Below, one piece after another: positions 1 to 6,161 of a stretch of DNA of 6,277 nucleotides. Position 1 is the first letter of the stretch. The number at the start of each line of letters is the position of its first letter. Under the pieces are notes generated by a model. It was not told the DNA's origin, made no database searches, and saw only the letters and a program-made list of their open reading frames with translations. The position numbers and the translations under genes are program-made. Source of the stretch: Thiothrix sp. (lineage in GTDB: Bacteria; Pseudomonadota; Gammaproteobacteria; Thiotrichales; Thiotrichaceae); the NCBI GenBank assembly GCA_011375245.1, contig DRMA01000127.1:1-6277 (forward strand). Direction: 5' to 3'.

Positions 1-834
1 CTCACGTCCATCAGGATAAACTTTTGTGACCTCTTCCATACCGCCAGATGTAATAAAACTGACCTTTAACTTACTATCAAAATGTTCTTCGATTCGCCCT
101 TTAATTAAGGCTTTTTCTTCGTCGTTAAAACGGTCGCTTTTATTAATCGCTAATAACAAAGGCTTACCATAACTTTGTAAGGTAACCACATCAGCAAACT
201 GACTACGGGTTAAATCAGAGTCCGTAACATAAATAACAACCTGCGCACGCACCGCTTCATCCTGCGCCATCTCATCCAATTCCCCCGTTGCTTCATTACG
301 CCCTGGCAAATCAGTTAATAGCAATTTATCACCTGATTGGCTACGCCATGTATATTCGGTAATATCTTGGGTTGAACCGCCTTTGATATGCGTTTCTATA
401 TTAGCATCAGGCAATAAGGCCTTAATAATAGATGATTTTCCCGTGCTAACATCACCAAATAATGCAATATGAATGGTACCTGCTTCTTTGCGTTGTTGGA
501 GAATATCAAGCTCATGACGTAGTCGCTCAGTTTCCATACCATCACTTTCAGCATCATCAAGCTCTTGCAAAATACTTTCTTTATCAATATTTTTTGCGCC
601 ATCTTTACGCTTTTTTGCAGGTAAAAGTAATTTGATGATCGCCCATATTACTGCGCCAACAATCAAACCAACAAAAATAAGATAGCCATAAAACAATGCA
701 GCGGGTGCGCTTTGTAAACGATCCCAAAGCTCTAAAGCCGTTTGGGTGGCAAAGAAAATAAACAGTAATAATAAGGCAGAAACAACGACAATACCCACTG
801 CCGTTAATTGCTTAAGTTTTTTGCTAAGATCCAT
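1..834 (-). CDS. Membrane-anchored Era-like GTPase, C-terminus cut by the left window edge
   Basis: The 278 codons present encode the N-terminal part of a P-loop GTPase. I see two hydrophobic helices (about residues 12-30 and 47-71), then a charged, probably helical linker (about 75-118). The G domain follows: G1/P-loop GDVSTGKSS at 127-135, a likely G2 threonine near 155, G3 DLPG at 175-178 and G4 NKSD at 231-234. All key nucleotide-binding residues are intact, so GTP binding and hydrolysis are likely. The two helices should form a hairpin in the inner membrane with the G domain in the cytoplasm. The ATG at 834-832 is preceded by CAGG at 842-845, 7 bp away, and I found no in-frame ATG in the 76-bp gap upstream. 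It lies downstream of rlmB on the same strand with no visible terminator, so co-transcription is possible. Membrane-attached GTPases of this kind often carry a DUF697-like C-terminal region, but that part lies outside the window. The substrate or partner is unknown. Confidence 0.88.
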   Translation of the reverse strand, partial: MDLSKKLKQLTAVGIVVVSALLLLFIFFATQTALELWDRLQSAPAALFYGYLIFVGLIVGAVIWAIIKLLLPAKKRKDGAKNIDKESILQELDDAESDGMETERLRHELDILQQRKEAGTIHIALFGDVSTGKSSIIKALLPDANIETHIKGGSTQDITEYTWRSQSGDKLLLTDLPGRNEATGELDEMAQDEAVRAQVVIYVTDSDLTRSQFADVVTLQSYGKPLLLAINKSDRFNDEEKALIKGRIEEHFDSKLKVSFITSGGMEEVTKVYPDGRE

Positions 835-910
835 TGAAAAACCTGAGAAAGCGATAGAAAAAACGATAAAACATGACGAAGCAAAACAGTAAGTAGAGGA
901 TAAAAACAGT

Positions 911-1663
911 CTACAACTTACACTGACGTTGCCTCACTGCTTCATACAGGCAAACCCCTGTGGCAACCGATATATTAAGGCTAGAAACCTCACCCGCCAT
1001 TGGCAGGTTGGCGAGTATATCACATTGTTTTTCAGTTAAACGTCTCATGCCTTTACCTTCTGCTCCCATCACGAACGCAATAGGACCTGTCAGATCTTGG
1101 CTATATATACCCTCTGTTGCATGATCACTTGTACCAATAATCCAGATACCCGCATCTTTCAAGGTATCCAAAGTACGTGCCAGATTAGTCACTTGGATTA
1201 AAGGGATTATCTCAGCTGCACCTGAGGAAACCTTACGCACAACAGGTGTTAGCCCTACGGCTTTATCCTTCGTGGTAATAACCGCTTGTACACCTGCTGC
1301 CTCAGCAGTACGCAAACAAGCACCTAAATTATGTGGATCAGTTACACCGTCAAGCACTAATAACAGTGCAATTTGCTCTAAATTCGTTAACAACTGATCA
1401 AGATCAGCTTCTTGGTAACGTTGACTACTAACACATTCAGCAACAATACCTTGATGCTTATTAGTAGCCGCTAATTGATCAAGCTGTTTACTCTCCGCAT
1501 GATGAATGCTTAGTCCTGCTTTCTGTGCTCGTAATAGTGTTTGCAACAGACGCTTATTACGGCTTTTTGTATCAGCCCAAAGGTTTTTAATACTCGCTTG
1601 ATCATGTTTGATCACCGCAGCGACAGCATGAATGCCATACACTTTTTTTATTGAGAGGGACAT
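911..1663 (-). CDS. rlmB: 23S rRNA (guanosine-2'-O-)-methyltransferase RlmB
   Basis: This 250-residue SpoU/TrmH-type SPOUT methyltransferase should use S-adenosylmethionine to methylate the 2'-hydroxyl of the 23S rRNA P-loop guanosine (G2251 in E. coli) during large-subunit assembly in the cytoplasm. The N-terminal substrate-binding domain (about 6-80) begins with the typical YGIHAV and contains HQGIVA at 70-75. The catalytic domain carries all three family motifs. Motif 1 is at about 104-121, with DPHNLGACLR including Asn112 and the catalytic Arg118. Motif 2 is FVMGAEGKGMRRL at 197-209. Motif 3 is SSLNISVATGVCLYEAVRQ at about 227-245. The length is close to that of the E. coli enzyme (243 residues, from memory). 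The ATG lies 9 bp after the rnr stop codon, and only a weak GAGA-like Shine-Dalgarno precedes it, so translation may be coupled to rnr. The rnr-rlmB pairing is conserved in Gammaproteobacteria and supports the call. Confidence 0.97.
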   Translation of the reverse strand: MSLSIKKVYGIHAVAAVIKHDQASIKNLWADTKSRNKRLLQTLLRAQKAGLSIHHAESKQLDQLAATNKHQGIVAECVSSQRYQEADLDQLLTNLEQIALLLVLDGVTDPHNLGACLRTAEAAGVQAVITTKDKAVGLTPVVRKVSSGAAEIIPLIQVTNLARTLDTLKDAGIWIIGTSDHATEGIYSQDLTGPIAFVMGAEGKGMRRLTEKQCDILANLPMAGEVSSLNISVATGVCLYEAVRQRQCKL

Positions 1664-1672
1664 GGGTTCAGA

Positions 1673-3988
1673 CTATCTCTTTTTTTTGCCTTTAGGTTTT
1701 CCCCGTGTCTTGGCTTTATTATTACGACGACGTGGTTGCTTTTTATTACCCCCTTTCTTTCTCGATTTTTGTATGCCCTTTTGCTCTTTTCTACTTTTTT
1801 TCTTGCGTGGTTTTTGCAGGGAATCGCCCATGTTAGGCAGCACAAAGTCAATTTTCCGATCATCTAGATCGACTCTAGCAACAATAATGCTAACGGTATC
1901 TCCTAAACGAAAACGTTTGTTGGTACGCTCACCAACCAGCTCATGCTTAACTGCATCAAAATGATAATAATCATTATTAAGCGCAGTAATATGCACTAAA
2001 CCTTCAATATAAGTATCTTTAAGTTCCACAAAAATACCAAAACCCAACACCGCAGTAATTAACCCTTCATATTCTTCCCCCACCTTGTCCTGCATATACT
2101 CACATTTTAGCCATGCAATCACATCACGTGATGCATCTTCAGCACGACGCTCGGTCATTGAGCTTTGCTCACCTAACGCAACCATATCAGCATGACTATA
2201 GGCAAAACGACTGGCTTTTTTACCTTGAACAATATGACGAATACCACGATGAATCAGTAAATCAGGATAACGTCGTATCGGTGAGGTAAAATGTGCGTAC
2301 TGCTTCAATGCTAAGCCAAAGTGACCATCACTATCGGGACTATAATTTGCTTGTGCCATGGTACGCAACACTACCGTTTGAATCAGCAATTCATCAGCTC
2401 TTCCTTTGGCATTTTCAAGTACCGTTGCAAAATCTTTGGGCGATGGCTTGCCTTTATTGGGTAATGACAAACCCACTGAGGTCAAAAACCCCGTTAAGTC
2501 ATCAATACGTCCAATCTCAGGGTAAGGGTGAGCGCGATGTAAATTAGGTATCTTGTGTTTTTGCACAAATTTCGCCGCACAGACATTAGCAAGAATCATG
2601 CATTCTTCAATGAGCTTGTGCGCATCATTACGTTGTGTTGGAACAATCTTATCTATTTTACGATCTTCACCATAGATAATACGTGTTTCCTTACTTTCAA
2701 AATCAAGCGCTCCTCGTTCCACACGCTTTTTGCGCAAAATCTTGTACAGCATATATAAATTATCAAGATACTTTAAGCGACCACGTTGGGTTGCACGCAT
2801 AGCCTTATCTTTATCAACAACAATTTGTGCCATTTCGCCATAGGTTAAACGGGCGGCTGAACGCATCACACCTTCAAAGAAACTATAACTAAGCACCTCA
2901 CCTTGCGGATTAATGTGTATATCCGCGACCATGCACAGACGGTCAACGTGAGGATTTAATGAACAAAGTCCATTCGATAATACTTCTGGCAGCATCGGAA
3001 TAACTTTTTTAGGAAAGTAAATCGACGTACCACGATTCCAAGCTTCTTCGTCTAATGGTGTACCTATTTGCACATAATGCGCAACATCGGCTATCGCCAC
3101 TAAAAGACGATAGTTTTTACCATCACGCTCACAATAAACGGCATCATCAAAGTCACGGGTTGTCGAACCATCAATCGTCACTAAGGGCAGTTTACGAATA
3201 TCAACCCGCCCTTGTTTATCCTTTTTTCCAACTTCTTCGCTAAATGCTTTACATTGCTTAATCACTTTATGTGGCCATTCATAAGGCAAATCATGGCTGC
3301 GTAAAGCAATATCAATTTCCATCCCAGGCCCCATATGGTCGCCCAATATTTCAATAATTTTACCAATAGGTTGCGAGCGTCGAGTCGGTTGCTCAATAAT
3401 CGCAACAACGACAATTTGTCCTTTATTAGCTTTATGCTTTTGTTCTTTGGGGATTAAAATGGTTTGTGAAATACGCACATTATCAGCAACGACAAAGCCG
3501 GCGCCCCGCTCTTCAAAATAACGACCAACAATCTGTTCAGTATTATGTTCAAGTACTTCAACCACTGCACCTTCTCGACGACCTTTATGATCAAGCCCAA
3601 TAACACTTGCCAATGCTCTATCACCATGTAATAACGGGCGCATTTGAAAATTTGACAGGTAAAGATCTTCACCACCTTCATCAGGTACCAAAAAACCAAA
3701 ACCATCAGGATGTGCAATAATTCGTCCAGCAATTAAATCAGCTTTACTTGTCGGAATATATTGACGACGACGATTATAAAGTATCTGCCCATCACGCTCC
3801 ATCGCTCGCAAACGAAACTTTAATGCATCACAGTCTGTACTTTCAGTAAGATCTAACTTGTCACAAAGTGATCTAAAGCCCATTGGGGAACTAGCATTCT
3901 CCAGTATTTCGAGTATAAACTCACGACTAGGAATTGGCCTGCCGTATTTCTCTGCCTCACGTTTACGATGAGGATCCTTATATTTCAA
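1673..3988 (-). CDS. rnr: Ribonuclease R, 3'-5' exoribonuclease, TTG start
   Basis: This 771-residue RNase II/R enzyme degrades RNA processively from the 3' end, including structured RNA, and in E. coli acts in rRNA quality control and tmRNA-linked mRNA decay. Domains in order are an N-terminal winged-helix region (about 18-80, after REAEKYGRPIPSREF), two cold-shock RNA-binding domains (about 85-145 and 152-235), the RNB catalytic domain (about 262-590), an S1 domain (about 635-716) and a Lys/Arg-rich tail (722-771). The catalytic metal-binding aspartates lie in TIDGSTTRDFDDAVY: Asp273, Asp279, Asp281 and Asp282. The RNB signature HFTSPIRRYPDLLIHR is at 566-581. The tail is about 40 residues shorter than I recall for E. 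coli (813 residues in total). The start is TTG at 3988-3986: AAAAAGGA lies 7 bp upstream, no in-frame ATG exists between the upstream stop and this codon, and the first internal ATG (Met36) would delete the conserved N-terminus. rlmB follows after 9 bp. Confidence 0.98.
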   Translation of the reverse strand: MKYKDPHRKREAEKYGRPIPSREFILEILENASSPMGFRSLCDKLDLTESTDCDALKFRLRAMERDGQILYNRRRQYIPTSKADLIAGRIIAHPDGFGFLVPDEGGEDLYLSNFQMRPLLHGDRALASVIGLDHKGRREGAVVEVLEHNTEQIVGRYFEERGAGFVVADNVRISQTILIPKEQKHKANKGQIVVVAIIEQPTRRSQPIGKIIEILGDHMGPGMEIDIALRSHDLPYEWPHKVIKQCKAFSEEVGKKDKQGRVDIRKLPLVTIDGSTTRDFDDAVYCERDGKNYRLLVAIADVAHYVQIGTPLDEEAWNRGTSIYFPKKVIPMLPEVLSNGLCSLNPHVDRLCMVADIHINPQGEVLSYSFFEGVMRSAARLTYGEMAQIVVDKDKAMRATQRGRLKYLDNLYMLYKILRKKRVERGALDFESKETRIIYGEDRKIDKIVPTQRNDAHKLIEECMILANVCAAKFVQKHKIPNLHRAHPYPEIGRIDDLTGFLTSVGLSLPNKGKPSPKDFATVLENAKGRADELLIQTVVLRTMAQANYSPDSDGHFGLALKQYAHFTSPIRRYPDLLIHRGIRHIVQGKKASRFAYSHADMVALGEQSSMTERRAEDASRDVIAWLKCEYMQDKVGEEYEGLITAVLGFGIFVELKDTYIEGLVHITALNNDYYHFDAVKHELVGERTNKRFRLGDTVSIIVARVDLDDRKIDFVLPNMGDSLQKPRKKKSRKEQKGIQKSRKKGGNKKQPRRRNNKAKTRGKPKGKKKR

Positions 3989-3995
3989 TCTAATA

Positions 3996-4003
3996 TCCTT
4001 TTT
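3996..4003 (-). promoter_or_regulatory. Strong Shine-Dalgarno sequence that fixes the rnr TTG start
   Basis: Read on the minus strand this is AAAAAGGA, with 7 bp between it and the TTG initiation codon of rnr. No competing start codon has comparable spacing, so it is the main evidence for the non-ATG start. Confidence 0.75.
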
Positions 4004-4033
4004 AGCGTTCTTATCATATTTCTAAACAACCTT

Positions 4034-4061
4034 ATTATATACCTTATTCTAGGTTTAAAAA
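4034..4061 (-). promoter_or_regulatory. Candidate promoter for rnr-rlmB
   Basis: On the minus strand a perfect TATAAT lies at 4039-4034. The best -35 match is poor: TTTTTA at 4061-4056 with a 16-bp spacer, which shares only three positions with TTGACA. Initiation would fall near 4027, giving a leader of about 38 nt with the Shine-Dalgarno at 4003-3996. The region is AT-rich, so a chance TATAAT is possible. The location between the end of sbcB and the start of rnr is the main support. Confidence 0.4.
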
Positions 4062-4078
4062 GGGCTGTTTTAAACAGC
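4057..4078 (-). terminator. Probable intrinsic terminator of sbcB
   Basis: The core at 4064-4078 is a near-perfect inverted repeat, GCTGTTT and AAACAGC around a single base, which in RNA forms a 6-bp stem with a 3-nt loop. On the minus strand it is followed by CC and then five T residues (4061-4057), as expected of a weak intrinsic terminator. It lies about 40 bp after the sbcB stop codon. The stem is short and AT-rich, so some readthrough into rnr is likely. Confidence 0.5.
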
Positions 4079-4119
4079 ATGTTTTATATGAGTTTATTTA
4101 GCAACTTCCTTGGCGTTTT

Positions 4120-5547
4120 TTAATGACTGATCCATTCAAGTAATTTTTTTAGTATTAACTGCTTTTCCTCAGTTAATGGAGTTGCTAATAACATTCCTAT
4201 TGTTTGTTGAAACTGATGAATAGTCAATTTGCTCCCATAATCACCATCCAATAAGCGTGCCTGACAAAAGTGTCGCCACTCCTCTTGCTGTTTAATATCT
4301 AACAGCTCAGGCCAATTCCTGGCCACATAACGCGGGTATAGAATATTTAAACGATGATCATCAAAAGTTGGTTTCCAACTTGCCAGTTGTTCAGGTTTTT
4401 TCTTTAAAACTTGATTACACAATGCTCGATCATTATTACTAATAAATCCCTCATAAATAGCCGAATCCGCATCGCTTATTATTTTCTTTTTACTATTAGC
4501 ATGGCACATTTCAATTAACCGTTGTGCTAATGAATTAGCCGCTAATAACTGCTGTCGATGCTGTTCTATTTTATTCCAATTTATTTGCCATTGTTTTGCT
4601 TTATCAACGGTTAATGTATTAATCGGTGCAAGCGCTGGTGATTTATTAATATGCACTGTTTTTAATGCAACACGCTGTATCCCTTTAGGAAAATCCACTG
4701 TTTTTGTATAAAGATTTTTGGCAATATCTTGACTACTCATCGCTAATAATGGTTGTGGATCATGGCGCAAATCATAAACAAAGTATTCATTTGCATTAAC
4801 AGGATGCTGCACTAAAGGCATGACAGGCGCAATACAACCAAGTGCTACGCCATACATACCACTGACATGTAAAACCGTTTTTTGCTCTGATAAATTTAAT
4901 AACCGCCCTGCTTCAACTTTTGAGCGCAGTTTGAAATAGTAATCATAAAGTTTGGGTTGTGCTGTTTTAATCAGTTTAGCCATCGCTATCGTTGCTCTGA
5001 CATCAGACAACGCATCATGCGCACCTTCATGCGCAATATTATTGGCTTTTGTTAATAATTCAAGTCTAAAACTTACCTTGCCACTTAACGCATCAATCGG
5101 CCAATTAATGCCTTCAGGGCGTAGTGCGTGGGTCATACGCACTAAATCAATAATATCCCAACGACTATTGCCGTTTTTCCATTCACGTGCATAAGGATCA
5201 ATAAAATTACGATAAAAACCTAATCGTGTCACTTCATCATCAAAGCGAATCGAGTTGTAACCTACGCCACAGGTGCTTGGTTTGGAAAACGCTTGATTAA
5301 TTTGGGCAAAAAACTCGGCTTCAATCAGTCCTTTTTGCCATGTTTCTTGCGGCGTTAAACCCGTAATCAGTGCTGCCTCTGGATGCGGTAGAAAATCATC
5401 ACTCGGTTTACAGTAGATATTAATAGGCTCACCAACTTCTTCTAAATCTTGATTAGTTCGAATAGCAGCAAATTGTGCAGCACGATCATTACGTGGGTCA
5501 GCACCCCACGTTTCATAATCGTGCCAAAGCAAAGTTATTTCAGACAT
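4120..5547 (-). CDS. sbcB: Exodeoxyribonuclease I (3'-5' single-stranded DNA exonuclease)
   Basis: This 475-residue protein, the same length as I recall for E. coli ExoI, removes nucleotides from the 3' ends of single-stranded DNA and acts in recombination, mismatch repair and processing of DNA ends, in E. coli with stimulation by SSB. The DEDDh nuclease domain spans about 1-195. The metal-binding and catalytic residues are Asp10 and Glu12 in WHDYETWG, Asp103 in RFDDEVTR, and His177 with Asp182 in AHDALSDVRATIAMAKL. QFAAIRT at 25-31 and SRWDIIDLVR at 128-137 are further family landmarks. An SH3-like region (about 200-350, including LHVSGMYG at 226-233) and a helical C-terminal domain (about 355-475) follow. 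The ATG at 5547-5545 has no recognisable Shine-Dalgarno: the preceding bases are ACTAACAAATAACA. It is nevertheless the best start because the first DEDDh motif begins at residue 9. It is divergent from the SPOR gene and has its own candidate promoter. Confidence 0.97.
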   Translation of the reverse strand: MSEITLLWHDYETWGADPRNDRAAQFAAIRTNQDLEEVGEPINIYCKPSDDFLPHPEAALITGLTPQETWQKGLIEAEFFAQINQAFSKPSTCGVGYNSIRFDDEVTRLGFYRNFIDPYAREWKNGNSRWDIIDLVRMTHALRPEGINWPIDALSGKVSFRLELLTKANNIAHEGAHDALSDVRATIAMAKLIKTAQPKLYDYYFKLRSKVEAGRLLNLSEQKTVLHVSGMYGVALGCIAPVMPLVQHPVNANEYFVYDLRHDPQPLLAMSSQDIAKNLYTKTVDFPKGIQRVALKTVHINKSPALAPINTLTVDKAKQWQINWNKIEQHRQQLLAANSLAQRLIEMCHANSKKKIISDADSAIYEGFISNNDRALCNQVLKKKPEQLASWKPTFDDHRLNILYPRYVARNWPELLDIKQQEEWRHFCQARLLDGDYGSKLTIHQFQQTIGMLLATPLTEEKQLILKKLLEWISH

Positions 5548-5590
5548 TGTTATTTGTTAGTCGGTTATTTTCAGGGTTTTCTCGTAATCG

Positions 5591-5619
5591 AATATAGGCT
5601 TGCATAAATAATAAATCAA
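5591..5619 (-). promoter_or_regulatory. Candidate sigma-70 promoter for sbcB
   Basis: On the minus strand, TTGATT (5619-5614) and TATATT (5596-5591) are separated by exactly 17 bp. They match the -35 and -10 consensus at four and five of six positions. Initiation near 5584 would give a leader of about 37 nt before the sbcB ATG. I inferred this by eye in AT-rich DNA. Confidence 0.45.
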
Positions 5620-5684
5620 CCAACTTGTGACTATGGACTATAATCACCCTATTTATTAAAGTTACTTTTTTATACACTTCATAG

Positions 5685-5713
5685 TTTCCATTAGCTTGTA
5701 AGTGTAATATAGT
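5685..5713 (+). promoter_or_regulatory. Candidate sigma-70 promoter for the SPOR-domain gene
   Basis: TTTCCA (5685-5690) and TATAGT (5708-5713) are separated by 17 bp, matching the consensus at four and five of six positions. Transcription would start near 5720, leaving about 34 nt before the ATG, with the Shine-Dalgarno in between. A 14-bp palindrome overlaps the -10 element and could be an operator. Confidence 0.45.
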
Positions 5714-5722
5714 ATTTACTAT
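5709..5722. repeat. 14-bp perfect palindrome over the SPOR gene -10 box
   Basis: ATAGTA, TT, TACTAT is an uninterrupted dyad with 6-bp arms and a 2-bp centre. It covers most of the candidate -10 box and the likely transcription start. Such a position suits a repressor site, but all bases but two are A or T, and AT-rich palindromes of this size arise often by chance. Confidence 0.4.
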
Positions 5723-5738
5723 CAAATTATCAGTTTTC

Positions 5739-5746
5739 AGAAGGGG
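5739..5746 (+). promoter_or_regulatory. Strong Shine-Dalgarno sequence of the SPOR-domain gene
   Basis: AGAAGGGG lies 7 bp before the ATG at 5754. It supports both the reality of the plus-strand gene and its start, and contrasts with the absence of such a site before sbcB. Confidence 0.75.
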
Positions 5747-5753
5747 TATTCTC

Positions 5754-6161
5754 ATGCATCAATTCAAACAAAGTGGCTTTTTTAATCTTATTGGTAATAT
5801 TCTGCTACTTGTTATTATTATTGGCGGTATTACTTATGCATTAAACCAAAATGGTTACGGGTTGAAAATCACAACAAGCAGTGGTAACGATGGTAATAAT
5901 GGTACTCAATCTGAAGGTTTTCAATACACTGTACAAGTTTCAGTAACACCTAGTGAAAAAAAGGCAATGGATTTAGTTAATGATTTAGAAGTTGATGGTT
6001 ATGATGCGTATTATGATACTTACGAATCAGATCAGGGGCACTTTTACAAAGTGCGTGTTGGTGAGTATGAAAATCGACGCGCAGCAAGTGCTATAGAGAA
6101 TGAAGTAAAAAGCCGTTATAAGAAATACAAAGATAGTTTTGTGCAACTGTTAAATGACTAA
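5754..6161 (+). CDS. Membrane-anchored SPOR-domain protein (predicted peptidoglycan binding)
   Basis: This 135-residue protein has a short N-terminal cytoplasmic segment, one transmembrane helix (about 11-30, NLIGNILLLVIIIGGITYAL), a flexible Gly/Asn/Ser-rich linker (about 36-55) and a C-terminal SPOR domain (about 56-131). The domain shows the expected pattern: FQYTVQVSV opening the first strand, a helix from about 66 to 79, the DGYDAYY turn and second strand, YKVRVGEY at 98-105 and a final helix rich in alanine and charged residues. SPOR domains in the family bind septal glycan strands lacking stem peptides, so the protein probably faces the periplasm and may associate with division or cell-wall sites. 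It is too short and lacks the features needed to call it FtsN, DamX or DedD. The start is supported by AGAAGGGG 7 bp upstream. It is divergent from sbcB, and its last codons overlap a possible downstream frame by 8 bp. Confidence 0.85.
   Translation: MHQFKQSGFFNLIGNILLLVIIIGGITYALNQNGYGLKITTSSGNDGNNGTQSEGFQYTVQVSVTPSEKKAMDLVNDLEVDGYDAYYDTYESDQGHFYKVRVGEYENRRAASAIENEVKSRYKKYKDSFVQLLND

Noticed and set aside
396..602. A 68-codon minus-strand frame within the GTPase region
   Set aside because: It is out of frame with the GTPase, whose P-loop is encoded in the same stretch.
824..874. A 16-codon minus-strand frame (MFYRFFYRFLRFFNGS) whose end overlaps the GTPase start, like a leader peptide
   Set aside because: It has no Shine-Dalgarno, and its Phe/Tyr/Arg repetition is what a T-rich spacer yields by chance.
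1648..1863. A 71-codon minus-strand frame over the rnr/rlmB junction
   Set aside because: It overlaps both well-supported genes in another frame and has no start signal or recognisable product.
1632..1964. A 110-codon plus-strand frame opposite the end of rnr and start of rlmB, with a hydrophobic-looking product
   Set aside because: It is antisense to the Lys/Arg-rich RNase R tail, and the complement of lysine and arginine codons reads as Leu/Phe/Pro. There is no independent coding evidence.
2293..3243. Several plus-strand frames of 62-84 codons opposite rnr
   Set aside because: All are antisense to conserved RNB-domain coding sequence and show no family motifs or ribosome-binding sites.
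3454..3732. A 92-codon minus-strand frame within rnr
   Set aside because: It is an alternative frame across the cold-shock domains of RNase R. The main frame matches the family throughout.
4952..5194. An 80-codon plus-strand frame opposite sbcB
   Set aside because: It is antisense to the DEDDh nuclease domain, including the conserved AHDALSD region, which explains the open frame.
5540..5755. A 71-codon minus-strand frame between the SPOR gene and sbcB, overlapping the sbcB start by 8 bp
   Set aside because: Its ATG has no ribosome-binding site, the protein is not recognisable, and the frame contains promoter candidates for both flanking genes and the SPOR Shine-Dalgarno on the opposite strand. 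The gap is best read as a divergent regulatory region, although coupling to sbcB cannot be fully excluded.
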